A stretch of 64,000 bases of DNA from the NCBI GenBank assembly GCA_964485095.1, contig CAZAIB010000002.1, positions 1 through 64,000 on the forward strand. Reading direction: 5' to 3'. The DNA is from CAYNWT01 sp964485095 (GTDB lineage: Bacteria; Planctomycetota; Planctomycetia; Planctomycetales; Planctomycetaceae). A program made the position numbers and the translations under genes. Positions 1 through 8,104 of this stretch are shown one piece after another. Numbering within the stretch: position 1 is the first letter of the stretch; every line of letters begins with the position of its first letter. Under the pieces are notes generated by a model, which saw nothing but the letters and a program-made list of their open reading frames with translations, searched no databases and was not told where the DNA came from.

Positions 1-171
1 TGGGAACGCAACATGTGGTGGGAAGCCGAAGACGGCATGGTCCCCGGAGCCTGGAAACCCAACACAGGCAACGGCTGGAACCAAAACGCCGCCATGCCAA
101 TCGCCCCGGATCCAATCACCGGGCAGCAGGCGTTCCATTCGACGGTGGTTAGGGTTAAGAGTGTTTCTTAG
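1..171 (+). CDS. C-terminal end of an unrecognised protein (5'-truncated by window)
   Basis: Frame 1 is open from base 1 to a TAG at 169-171, giving the last 56 residues of a protein that begins before the window. The tail is rich in Trp, Asn and Pro (WERNMWW near the start, later GNGWNQNAAMPIAPDP) and ends VVRVKSVS. I do not recognise the family; the composition fits an extracellular or periplasmic protein. It is called because the frame is uninterrupted and reads like a soluble domain, not because of a match. Confidence 0.5.
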   Translation, partial: WERNMWWEAEDGMVPGAWKPNTGNGWNQNAAMPIAPDPITGQQAFHSTVVRVKSVS

Positions 172-242
172 CTTGAACCCGTTGGCGTTGGCTGTAGTGT
201 TCTGTACACTAGTCGAGTAACTAGGTACCCAACGGGATTGCG

Positions 243-662
243 ATGGAATTCAAGCACGAAGACGAACTTCGGCAGTTCGAGAACTGTCCACCTACCGATG
301 CTACGCCTGTCGATGATGAAGTACGTTTTCGGTTTGTTTTCGAAGACATAGCTGATGGTCGGAATTTTCTGCCGGTTGCTATCAAGAATCCACAACGAGA
401 GTTTGAAACGGACGCTCAGCGGTGTGATTCGTTCTCGTTGTCTATGTTTGACCAAGAAGCCAATGCCGTAGAATTCTTCGCAAGGCTGCAACGCAGACAC
501 AAGAAGGCGAAGAAGACGATCGGGACTCATGTCGCCGCTGGTACCCTGTCTGTTGATGATGGGGTCGCTAGCGAGACCAGAGTCGATGGTCATCTGTCCT
601 TCTGGGTATCTGCGGAAGCCGATCTGCCAGCAAAGTTTGTGATCACAAATGAACTGAATTGA
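243..662 (+). CDS. Hypothetical protein, first gene of a coupled two-gene unit
   Basis: 139 aa, no signal peptide or membrane segment, mildly acidic, with a basic patch (RRHKKAKK) near residues 85-92. I do not recognise the family. Its TGA stop (660-662) overlaps the ATG of the next gene (662-664), the usual sign of translational coupling, so the two products probably work together. The next gene is frameshifted (see that entry), so the unit may be inactive here. A long antisense frame exists over 168-593, but this strand is preferred because of the coupling and the more ordinary residue composition. Confidence 0.6.
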   Translation: MEFKHEDELRQFENCPPTDATPVDDEVRFRFVFEDIADGRNFLPVAIKNPQREFETDAQRCDSFSLSMFDQEANAVEFFARLQRRHKKAKKTIGTHVAAGTLSVDDGVASETRVDGHLSFWVSAEADLPAKFVITNELN

Positions 663-1653
663 TGGAAGAGTTGACTGGAATCAACTTGCCTACACTCCCC
701 GTGAGTGGACTCGAGCATCAGAAAGACTTGGTGTACTTTGAGGGGCCATTTCTGCGTCAATACATCCACCCGAATGGCGATCACTATCTGTACTACTGGT
801 GCGATTGTGAGGACGACGTAAACCGCTGGATGCTCTTACGAGTCAAGGAAGCCAACATTTTGCGCTTGACCGGAAGAGTCCTTCCGATGGACTGCATAAT
901 CCCCAAGGGTTGCCAAGATGACTACGTTTACTTCGTGGACATGCGGAGTACGGGGGCTGTTAGTAACGTCACGCTGTGTAGGGTGCGGATGTTCCAGATG
1001 ATTACTGCCCCGCTCCTGGCGAGTACCTAGAAGCGGTGCCAATGAGTGTTGACGGCTCATCTTACGCTGTCCTTGTGGAGGACGGAGGTTGGACTGGAAA
1101 GCAACTGGCGGATTTTCCTCGCAAGTTCTCAAACGCCTATGCATTACTCTTTAGTCACAACGTATTAGGCCTCCGTAGTTTTGAGGGTTACCCGTGGCGT
1201 GGAGGCTTCAGTGCGATGCACTTTTACGAGTGGTTAGTCGCGAAGATCCCGTTCGAATCAAAGCCAGTTGTCCAGAGCATTCAGTATGCGTCGCCTGGGT
1301 TTATGAGGTTCAACGCGGACGAAGGTACCGCTATGCAAGTCGTCCAGTGCGTTCGAGATTACCACGCGAACAACGCACAAATCGCCGGGGCGAGATCTGA
1401 CCTGAATTCGTACATTCGTGGGCACTCGCTGAACGATACGAATAAGCAACACGATTGGACGGAACACAATCCAAATTTGCTGCGGTTCGCGAAAGCGATC
1501 ATGGACGGCTTTTCCTGCATCGAAACCGACCGCTTTGTGGAAGCTTGCCAGCGACCGTTCGAAGCAGCAAAGGCATCCGCATCATTTGCCAGACAGATTC
1601 GCCTGTTGAACGATTTCGAGAAAGAAGGACACGTTCGGTTCCCCCGACTTTGA
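662..1653 (+). pseudogene. Frameshifted gene, second of the two-gene unit (DUF6575-like, tentative)
   Basis: Two adjacent frames, 662-1030 and about 1036-1653, look like one protein of about 330 aa split by loss of one base. The first half is natural up to CRVR (codons ending near 988) and then runs into MFQMITAPLLAST-stop. The second frame read back from 1042 gives DVPDDYCPAPGEYLEAVPMS, which joins smoothly: adding one G in the 'cggat' at 986-990 gives CRVR-DVPDDYCP. The first half has YFEGPF, LYYWCD and YVYFVD, a pattern I associate from memory with DUF6575 proteins; this is not verified. A sequencing error, a real mutation, or programmed frameshifting are all possible. Confidence 0.6.
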
Positions 1654-1694
1654 TTGCACCCTCGTTTTTCTTGTTGTCGCGAATCCCAATGAAA

Positions 1695-1722
1695 GTAGTG
1701 GTGCGTCTATCGATAAATGTCA
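1695..1722 (+). repeat. Dispersed repeat family A, copy 1
   Basis: A 28-bp element starting GTAGTGGTGCGTCTA and ending GATAAATGTCA. The same core recurs at 7740-7755 (truncated), 10417-10444, and inverted at 7996-8019. It lies in the 146-bp gap after the frameshifted gene. The rest of the gap (1757-1795) holds a weak inverted relative of repeat family B, containing AACGCCGAAGGTGTT. Confidence 0.75.
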
Positions 1723-1799
1723 TACGCGGGAACCGCGGCTGCCCGTTTGGACAAACAACGCCGAAGGTGTTGGCTTCCGACTGAACCAAAGTCGGTGCC

Positions 1800-2288
1800 G
1801 TGTGTCAGAACATCGAACATCGAACATCTGGCATCAACTTCGGAGAAGACTTGGTAAGTCGAAACAACCACGCACGGCACGAGCGACAGAAACTCGATTC
1901 TCTGGGGCGGTCGCAGGCTCTTGCTGATTTGCTTCGATACGCAGCTTACTCGCTTGCGCTTGAGGATCGTGGAGAGCTTGAGCTCCTAGTGACTGCGAGC
2001 GTAGAAGTGCTTGACGGGCCGGGGCTTTGTCCGCGGACACAGCTTGAGACCGAGAAGACCCCACTAGAGGCGTTGTCCGAAGCTCTGCCGAACGCAGTGG
2101 ACAAGCCCGGCATCCTCCAACGACTTGCCCACATCCTGGAACAGGCGAGCACTTCATGGGAGCAGGCTGGCCCCGGAACCCCGCTACCTGAGGCAGTCGC
2201 CAATTGTATTATCTCCGTTCTCCATGAGTCTCGGATGCTCGGTCTCCGCGTAGATCCAAATCAACCGACTCGCCCAGAGGATTGGTGA
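1800..2288 (+). CDS. Hypothetical protein
   Basis: 162 aa from a GTG at 1800; the true start could be further in. The N-terminal 40 residues are low-quality and overlap a triple 7-mer (AACATCG/T at 1808-1829), so translation may begin later. The body is helical and Leu/Ala/Glu-rich (ALADLLRYAAYSLALEDRGE, ILQRLAHILEQA), has no signal peptide or membrane segment, and ends TRPEDW. I do not recognise a family. Competing antisense frames exist, so the call is moderate. Confidence 0.45.
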   Translation: MCQNIEHRTSGINFGEDLVSRNNHARHERQKLDSLGRSQALADLLRYAAYSLALEDRGELELLVTASVEVLDGPGLCPRTQLETEKTPLEALSEALPNAVDKPGILQRLAHILEQASTSWEQAGPGTPLPEAVANCIISVLHESRMLGLRVDPNQPTRPEDW

Positions 2289-2313
2289 GTGGTCGTTCCC
2301 TGCCCACCTCACG

Positions 2314-2360
2314 ACACCTTCGGCGTTGGTTATAGGAACGTGAGTCGAACAGGTAGCCCC
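2314..2360 (+). repeat. Dispersed repeat family B, copy 1
   Basis: ACACCTTCGGCGTTGGTT followed by a variable base, TA, GAAC, AGTCGAAC and GGTAGCCCC. It aligns almost base for base with 7900-7945, with one 1-nt gap and few mismatches. It sits between the stop of the hypothetical gene at 2288 and the stop of the delta-60 gene at 2382. Confidence 0.7.
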
Positions 2361-2381
2361 GCGCGTAAGTAGCCAGATTTC

Positions 2382-5300
2382 TTAGATCAGATCCAGTTCT
2401 TCGATGCGGAGTCGTCGGTCCCTGAGATTGTCCAGAGCGGATGAGAAGAACCAGTCAGTCCCGCCCTCGCCATGCAGACGATCCTCAAACGCGTCGTCAT
2501 TGATTGTGGTCGAGTTCAGGAAAGCATCACCGTTCTCCCGCTCGCCTGATCCTGTGCCTCGAATGTTCGAGATCCGAAGAGCTCGACCGCGAGCGCGCGA
2601 AGCATTCCACTCGTCACGGACCGCGAACAGTTCTGTTTCGCTTAGGTCGACCGTTCCGCCGATCAGAATATCATCGCCACCATCACCTCGAAGAGCGTCC
2701 CCGTCACGACCACCGATCAGAATGTCTCTACCGCGGTCACCTTCCAGAGCGTCATTGCCATCTCCGCCTTCCAGGACGTCGCTCCCAGTCCCGCCATCCA
2801 GGGCATCGTGTCCGTTCCCACCCTGAAGGAGGTCGTTCCCCTGGTGCCCGAAGAGTTGATCCGCTCCGCTGCTACCTTTCAGCGTGTCGTCACCAGCCCG
2901 GCCGCGAAGCCGATCCGCACCACTCCCGCCGTTGAGGAAGTCGTCCCCGTCTTCTCCATCCAGGCCGTCATTGCCCGCTCCGCCCTTAAGTGTGTCGTTG
3001 CCCTCGTTCCCCGCAAGCAGGTCATCACCACCCCCACCAATCACCTCATCAGGCCCCTTCCCGGCATGCAGACTGTCAGGACCACGACCGCCATCGATGA
3101 ATGACGGCAGAGTGTTGTCGGGACCATCACGGTCAATCAGATCACGCCCCCTGTCCCCACAAATCACAATTTGTTCGATGCCATCGCGATCCCATGTTGT
3201 CCGCACGCCGTTGCGAGTCACTCGAATTTCACTCGATGTCTCAAACGTGTGAAGCGTATCGTTGTTGTTCGTGCCAACAATGAACAACGTGCCGTCATCC
3301 AGCAGATAAACTCCTCGAGAAGGGTTACCACTGCAATCGTGCTCGCCCATCGGTGGAACATCATCGTCGTCGTCGTCGTCATCGCGAATCGTTCCCACGC
3401 CTCGATCGTCAGCAAAGGTCACATCACGACCATTCGTGCTCAGTCCGCTTAGATTAACGAAGAATGTCTCGTCGCCCTCGACTTCAGTGTCCCCACCAAC
3501 AACCACAGAAAACGTCACGTTCGTTTCCGGGGTCCGGATCGTTAAGTCCTGATCCTCGGCCCCGTAGTCGCCGGATGCCGCTGTGGCAGTTCCGTCTTCG
3601 GTCGTGGCGTTGAACGTCACCGCCTCATCGACTTCCGCATCGATGGAAATTTCGAATAGAAACTCAACCGTCCCCGAATCACCTTCGTTCTGAGATGCGT
3701 TGTTAATCCGAATCGTCGCAGAATCATCATTCTCAATCGTGCCACTGGCTGTGTCATCGCCAATGACTCCACCCGAGGCGTTGCTTAGCTGAACGCTGAA
3801 CGACTCATCCAGTTCAACGATCTCGTCACTGAGAATCGTGACGCGAACCGTCTGAGTTAACGGACCACCAGCGGGGAACGTGATCCGACCGCTCGCCTGC
3901 TCGTAATCTTCACCTGCGATTGCGGTTCCGTCGGTCGTGTTCCAGTCAACAGCCGTCGCGACATCGTTGGCACTACGCGTCACTGTGAACTCCAGCGACT
4001 GCTCACCACTGTCAAGCTCAACGATCGATGCGTCGGAGATAGAGATCACCGGATCGTCGCCCGGTGCACCGCTGTCTGCCCCAAAGATTCGTACCGCAGT
4101 CGCCCGTAGATCTCCTCCAATGACCGTAGAGCCAATGAGCACAATGTTGCCATCCTGGATGTGCGAGCCCGCAGTCAAACCGAAACCAGCGAGGCTCGAA
4201 ACCTCAACGCCACGCGAGCCCTCAACCCCGAAGCTGGAATCCAACGACCCGTCAGCGTTCAGAACCGCCATCACGAAATCGCCGTCAGCAATCGCGTCGG
4301 AGCTGCCGAAAACGGCAATCCTACCATCGCCGAGCACCTCGACGCCTTGGATGTTGTCATCGTTGTCGGGTGCCGCTCCGCCGAGATCCACTCTGGCAAT
4401 CCCGTTCGTACCGAACGTGTCATCCAGCGATCCGGCCGCGTTGAACTGCGCCAATCCAAAGTCATTGCCAAGCCCGATGCTGGTGGCTGCGATGAGGATC
4501 TTCCCATCCGGCAACAACCTCGCTGCGCGAGCAAAGTTGCTCCCGCCAATGTTTGCGGTGGCCACACCGTCTATCCCGAACGTCTGATCGAGCGTGCCAT
4601 CAGGATTGAAGCGAGCGACAGTTGCGTTCGGCAACGCTCCGCCCTGTCCGGCAGCCAGAATCCGACCGTCGGGAAGGACGAATAAAGATTGCACTTCATC
4701 AAATCTACCACCGAGATCCAAAGTTACGAGGCCAGCGTCGCCAAAGGTTGTGTCCAGCGAGCCGTCTTCATCCAATCGGGCGATCGCGAAATCGCTTCCA
4801 TTTTCTCCGGCGACAACGACCTTGCCATCCGGCTGAAGTGCAATAGCCTGTGGCCCGTCAAAAGGGGCGAAGTCAACAACCGTTAAGCCGTCCGTTCCGA
4901 ATGTTGTGTCCGGTGAACCATCAGCATTGAGCTGATACACCAGAAAGTCCTGTCCACCGTCGCCAAGTGCAACAATCCGACCGTCGGGCCTTACAGCAAG
5001 GGCTTCAATGGCTGACTGACGGTCGGTAAAGGTAATAACAGAATCGGCCCCAAAACTGTTGTCCGGACTCCCGTCAGCGTTGAGGCGAGTGATGAAACCG
5101 TCAGAAAGCGAAGTGCCTGCCGCTCCTCCGACAAGGATCTTTCCGTCGGGAGCCGGAACCGACGTCTGGCTCAGCGTGAGTGGCAACTCACCTTGCCCCG
5201 GCGTACTGAAATCAAGCATCCCGTCTTCGTCAAACTTCGTGACTGAGAAATCTCGCCCTGCTGTGAAGAATCCATCGGCCATGCTGACCGAGGTAAAGAC

Positions 5301-6512
5301 AGGAAGAAAGTTGCCAACGATTTCATTGTGAGCGATTGGCGTATAGCCGGAGTTCGTCCCAAATGTCGAATCCAGGCTGCCGTCGCTTTCGAACCGCGCG
5401 ATGAAGTTCTCTGCGTCAAGGCTCCCGACAACAATGATCTCACCGGAGTCCAGCAGAAGGGCTCCTTCCGCGTCTACTTCCTCATCCTGCCCCAGGTCGG
5501 ACGTCACGAGTCCATCAGTTCCGAACGTGGAATCAAGCGACCCATCGGTGTTGTAGCGAGCGATTGCAAGTGCATCTTCACCATCACTGGAGCCAACGGC
5601 GATGATCCTCCCGTCTGGCTGGACAATGATTTCTCGAAGGAAGTCACCCTGAAAATTGTCCGGTGTAGAATCGAACTCCGTCAGCACAATTCCATCGTCA
5701 CCGAATGTCGTATCCAGCAAGCCATTGGCGTCATACCGAAGCAGAGCGAACTCGAACCCACCGCCGAAAAACGTCCCGTTGTCGGTATCAGAAGCGCCGC
5801 CGAGCAGGATTTTACCATCAGCCTGGACCGCTATCGCATGGCCTTGATCATCCTCGCGCACACCGGCGACATCCGTGAGGGTCACTCCGTCCGTCCCAAA
5901 CGAACTGTCTACCGTGCCGTCTGAGTTGTATCGCACGACCGCCAGTTCTTCCTCTCCATTAGAATCACCACCGGCAAGAATCTTGCCATCTGGCAGGATT
6001 ACCAAATCCCGCGCAGTACTGGAGAAAGCATCAACCGCAGTGTTGTTGAAGCCATCTTCTCCAAAACTCGTGTCCAGGGTTCCGTCAGTATTGAACCTCG
6101 CGACCATGAACCGTGTTTGGAAGCCCGCCCCCAGCGAACCCGCGACGACAATCTTCCCATCATCCTGTAGAGCGACACCACCAAGCGTGCCCCGGAGATT
6201 CTGCGGCGTGCTGATCACCCGCCCCCCGTCACCGAAAGTCGTGTCCAGGGTCCCGTCTGCGTTGTACCGCACCAGTTGCAGAGCACCACCAAACTGAGAC
6301 GAGTCTCCAACGACTACGACCTTGCCGTCCTCCTGAACGACAGAATCGTTACCATCGAAATCACTAAACGCAGCAGGGCTGATGTACGCGCCGTCATCAG
6401 CGAACATTGTGTCGGGCGTTCCCAGTGTGAGTAGCAGGCGGCTTTCCAATGCCTCAATACTGCGAGGACGGCGACGAAAACCAGAACGGCGAGAACGATT
6501 GCGAAAGCTCAT
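2382..6512 (-). CDS. Giant secreted protein: LEPR-XLL motif, delta-60 repeats, Calx-beta, RTX calcium repeats
   Basis: 1376 aa from the ATG at 6512; an upstream in-frame start would add 21 residues but the basic leader MSFRNRSRRSGF fits the family better. Residues about 19-29 (IEALESRLLLT) match the planctomycete LEPR-XLL export/anchoring motif. Residues about 35-800 are about 13 delta-60 repeats (consensus RYNADGTLDTTFG ... QDDGKIVVAG), expected to form a beta-propeller-like structure. Residues about 820-1045 hold two Calx-beta domains, the second ending in an eight-Asp run. Residues about 1125-1285 are RTX nonapeptides (GGxGxDxL) that bind calcium. It is likely an extracellular adhesin or matrix protein. 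No type I secretion genes are nearby. It is divergent from the toxin-antitoxin-like pair. Confidence 0.9.
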   Translation of the reverse strand: MSFRNRSRRSGFRRRPRSIEALESRLLLTLGTPDTMFADDGAYISPAAFSDFDGNDSVVQEDGKVVVVGDSSQFGGALQLVRYNADGTLDTTFGDGGRVISTPQNLRGTLGGVALQDDGKIVVAGSLGAGFQTRFMVARFNTDGTLDTSFGEDGFNNTAVDAFSSTARDLVILPDGKILAGGDSNGEEELAVVRYNSDGTVDSSFGTDGVTLTDVAGVREDDQGHAIAVQADGKILLGGASDTDNGTFFGGGFEFALLRYDANGLLDTTFGDDGIVLTEFDSTPDNFQGDFLREIIVQPDGRIIAVGSSDGEDALAIARYNTDGSLDSTFGTDGLVTSDLGQDEEVDAEGALLLDSGEIIVVGSLDAENFIARFESDGSLDSTFGTNSGYTPIAHNEIVGNFLPVFTSVSMADGFFTAGRDFSVTKFDEDGMLDFSTPGQGELPLTLSQTSVPAPDGKILVGGAAGTSLSDGFITRLNADGSPDNSFGADSVITFTDRQSAIEALAVRPDGRIVALGDGGQDFLVYQLNADGSPDTTFGTDGLTVVDFAPFDGPQAIALQPDGKVVVAGENGSDFAIARLDEDGSLDTTFGDAGLVTLDLGGRFDEVQSLFVLPDGRILAAGQGGALPNATVARFNPDGTLDQTFGIDGVATANIGGSNFARAARLLPDGKILIAATSIGLGNDFGLAQFNAAGSLDDTFGTNGIARVDLGGAAPDNDDNIQGVEVLGDGRIAVFGSSDAIADGDFVMAVLNADGSLDSSFGVEGSRGVEVSSLAGFGLTAGSHIQDGNIVLIGSTVIGGDLRATAVRIFGADSGAPGDDPVISISDASIVELDSGEQSLEFTVTRSANDVATAVDWNTTDGTAIAGEDYEQASGRITFPAGGPLTQTVRVTILSDEIVELDESFSVQLSNASGGVIGDDTASGTIENDDSATIRINNASQNEGDSGTVEFLFEISIDAEVDEAVTFNATTEDGTATAASGDYGAEDQDLTIRTPETNVTFSVVVGGDTEVEGDETFFVNLSGLSTNGRDVTFADDRGVGTIRDDDDDDDDVPPMGEHDCSGNPSRGVYLLDDGTLFIVGTNNNDTLHTFETSSEIRVTRNGVRTTWDRDGIEQIVICGDRGRDLIDRDGPDNTLPSFIDGGRGPDSLHAGKGPDEVIGGGGDDLLAGNEGNDTLKGGAGNDGLDGEDGDDFLNGGSGADRLRGRAGDDTLKGSSGADQLFGHQGNDLLQGGNGHDALDGGTGSDVLEGGDGNDALEGDRGRDILIGGRDGDALRGDGGDDILIGGTVDLSETELFAVRDEWNASRARGRALRISNIRGTGSGERENGDAFLNSTTINDDAFEDRLHGEGGTDWFFSSALDNLRDRRLRIEELDLI

Positions 6513-6682
6513 TGATAATGCCCGGAGTTTGAAGCGAGACCCGTGTGACTGCATCAACGGAATCGCGGAAAACATCGGACACAGAATTTGGAGGTTCCCC
6601 TGCCTGACGGCCTCACGAATAGCAAAAATCGCCGGTTTCCCGCTGCAGATTCACGTAGGCCCTAAGCGCAGTTGCCGAGTAC

Positions 6683-6706
6683 AATCATGACATATACGTC
6701 ATGATT
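6683..6706. promoter_or_regulatory. Operator-like palindrome upstream of the NTase/XRE pair
   Basis: Perfect inverted repeat AATCATGAC-N6-GTCATGATT (arms 6683-6691 and 6698-6706, spacer ATATAC), 24 bp upstream of the ATG of the first gene of the pair. A TACAAT hexamer at 6680-6685 overlaps the left arm and could be a -10 box, so a bound repressor would block transcription. The obvious candidate ligand is the XRE-family product of 7298-7738, giving conditional autoregulation typical of toxin-antitoxin operons. Binding is inferred; the palindrome is seen. Confidence 0.7.
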
Positions 6707-6729
6707 TCTCGCTGCCGATACTGACTGAT

Positions 6730-7296
6730 ATGCCACGTGTTCTCCCGAAATTCGACGAGTCTGGGCTCCTCCCGATCGGCGATCATCCGCTGACATTGGA
6801 GGAGCTTGCAGACTCACATCTTGTGTTGGGGCATGGCGGTCGCACCTGGGATGAAGGCTGGCGACTGCAACTTGTGAAGAACCTGGCGGTGCTCGTGGAT
6901 GAACTTTGGCAGGCGGGTATTACTAATATCTTTGTCGATGGTTCCTTCACCGAAGACAAAGACCACCCGAACGATATTGATGGGTACTTCGAATGTGATC
7001 TCGACGACCTTGCCAGTGGTCGGCTCCAACGTGACCTGAACCTGTTGAACCAATTCAAAGTGTGGACGTGGGACCCCGCGACTCGCCAGTCGTACTGTGG
7101 TTACCCGAAGAAGCAACTTCCCATGTGGCTGCGTTACCGGGTCGAACTGTACCCGCACATCATCAATGCTCCGTGGCAACAGCCAACCGGCATCACAGAC
7201 AAGTACGGACACGACATGGAATTCCCCTCAGCGTTTCGCCAATCGCGAGCAGGGACAGAACGCGGCATCGTCAAGATTGTTCGAGTAGGAAGCTGA
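6730..7296 (+). CDS. DUF6932-like minimal nucleotidyltransferase protein (putative toxin)
   Basis: 188 aa, no signal peptide. Residues 68-84 read FVDGSFTEDKDHPNDID: the G-S-F then D-x-D spacing (G71, S72, D82, D84) is the minimal nucleotidyltransferase active site, in the form I associate with DUF6932. Such folds transfer nucleotides from NTPs to proteins or RNA, and relatives (MNT, AbiEii/MenT) act in toxin-antitoxin systems. The stop is one base before the ATG of an XRE regulator, and an operator-like palindrome lies upstream, so the most economical reading is a toxin whose partner and repressor is the next gene. Which of the two is toxic is not shown by the sequence. Confidence 0.75.
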   Translation: MPRVLPKFDESGLLPIGDHPLTLEELADSHLVLGHGGRTWDEGWRLQLVKNLAVLVDELWQAGITNIFVDGSFTEDKDHPNDIDGYFECDLDDLASGRLQRDLNLLNQFKVWTWDPATRQSYCGYPKKQLPMWLRYRVELYPHIINAPWQQPTGITDKYGHDMEFPSAFRQSRAGTERGIVKIVRVGS

Positions 7297-7297
7297 C

Positions 7298-7738
7298 ATG
7301 CTTAAGACAGAAAATGAATACAAGCTGGCAGTGCAGAAGCTCACGGACCAGCGCACTCGATTCACGCAGCAGCGGGACGCCTACATCCAGTCCGGGCTGG
7401 AAGCCGACGAACTCGAACGTGTTCTTGCTCCGCTTCGATCCTTCACCATGGAGCTCGAAGAAGAGATCGCCGACTACGAGTCCCTGAAGCGTGGAGAGTT
7501 CACAGAACTCGACGGCCTGCGAGGCATCGGAACTCTGCTGGTCCGCATGCGGATCGCGTCCGGAATGACGCAAAAGGAACTCGCCGACAAACTCGGAGTC
7601 GATCCTTCCCTCGTTTCCCGCGACGAACGAAACGAATACCACGGCGTCACCGTAGACCGAGCCGCCCGCATCCAGGAAGCCCTGGGATTTGAACTCCGCA
7701 GCACAGTCCGGTCGAAGAACCATCCAGTTCAAAGTTGA
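7298..7738 (+). CDS. XRE-family HTH regulator with N-terminal coiled coil (putative antitoxin)
   Basis: 146 aa. Residues about 1-65 are a charged helical coiled coil (KLTDQRTRFTQQRDAYIQ, MELEEEIADYESLKRGE). Residues about 76-132 form a helix-turn-helix of the XRE/Cro type (IASGMTQKELADKLGVDPSLVSRDE). It follows the nucleotidyltransferase-like gene with one base between stop and start, so the two are co-translated. The likely role is neutralising the upstream protein through the coiled coil and repressing the operon through the palindrome at 6683-6706. The gene order (toxin first, XRE second) is that of HigBA-type systems, though the toxin family differs. Confidence 0.8.
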   Translation: MLKTENEYKLAVQKLTDQRTRFTQQRDAYIQSGLEADELERVLAPLRSFTMELEEEIADYESLKRGEFTELDGLRGIGTLLVRMRIASGMTQKELADKLGVDPSLVSRDERNEYHGVTVDRAARIQEALGFELRSTVRSKNHPVQS

Positions 7739-7739
7739 A

Positions 7740-7755
7740 GTAGTGGTGCGTCTAT
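7740..7755 (+). repeat. Dispersed repeat family A, copy 2 (truncated)
   Basis: GTAGTGGTGCGTCTAT directly after the antitoxin stop codon, identical to the first 16 bases of copy 1 and preceded by a similar lead (AAAGTTGAA). The second half (GATAAATGTCA) is absent here, but it is found in inverted form 240 bp further on at 7996-8019. Confidence 0.65.
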
Positions 7756-7783
7756 GGGTATCTGCCGCCCACCATGCAGCAAT

Positions 7784-7887
7784 ACCCCGAAGGGGTTTCA
7801 CATCCGAGCCAGGCGTATTGTGGAACCCCGTTGGGGTACAAGGTGTTCTGGTGACCGTGAACCCAGCGTGCGCTTTGCGACGCTGGG
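7784..7887. repeat. Three consecutive small hairpins
   Basis: ACCCC-GAA-GGGGT (7784-7796), ACCCC-GTT-GGGGT (7825-7837) and CCCAGCG-N12-CGCTGGG (7862-7887). There is no open frame of quality here. Hairpin arrays of this type are a habitual feature of planctomycete intergenic DNA. They could be transcript-end structures after the toxin-antitoxin-like operon or parts of a mobile palindromic element; none has a following T-run, so they are not called terminators. Confidence 0.65.
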
Positions 7888-7899
7888 CTTTGATGTTCA

Positions 7900-7945
7900 A
7901 CACCTTCGGCGTTGGTTGTATGAACCTTAGTCGAACGGTAGCCCC
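7900..7945 (+). repeat. Dispersed repeat family B, copy 2
   Basis: ACACCTTCGGCGTTGGTT, then GTATGAACCTTAGTCGAAC and GGTAGCCCC, the same unit as 2314-2360 in the same orientation. The loop of its first hairpin (ACACCTTCGGCGTTGGT) resembles the hairpins just upstream, so the units may be pieces of one composite element. Confidence 0.7.
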
Positions 7946-7963
7946 CAATTCTCGGACGTTCAA

Positions 7964-8019
7964 GGACTCGTAGCGTCCACTACCAACCCAGCGAGTGACA
8001 TTTATCAGTAGACCACTAC
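7964..8019. repeat. Composite repeat: half palindrome plus inverted family A copy 3
   Basis: GGACTCGTAGCGTCCACTAC (7964-7983) nearly matches the right arm of the palindrome found inside the 1487-aa gene at 32901-32923, with three bases missing. It is followed by TGACATTTATC ... CACTAC (7996-8019), the reverse complement of repeat family A. CCACTACCAA occurs twice within 35 bp (7977-7986 and 8013-8022). The remaining DNA to the HEAT-gene stop at 8105 shows nothing I can name. Confidence 0.6.
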
Positions 8020-8104
8020 CAAGTCAGGCTGTGCCTGGCCATCACGGTCGGTCATCGGAGAGAATCCAACATCGAGCGGACGACGGCTCGCAGATATTCC
8101 GCGA

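Noticed and set aside
168..593. Antisense frame of 141 aa over the first hypothetical gene
   Set aside because: No ribosome binding site, unusual composition, and the sense gene is coupled to the following gene.
2680..3060. Regular short repeats that could be mistaken for a CRISPR array
   Set aside because: They are RTX codon repeats (GGxGxDxL) within a long open frame; no identical repeat with unique spacers.
2404..5924. Several + strand frames across the delta-60 gene
   Set aside because: Shadow frames of a repetitive protein; Ser/Pro/Arg-rich with no domain character.
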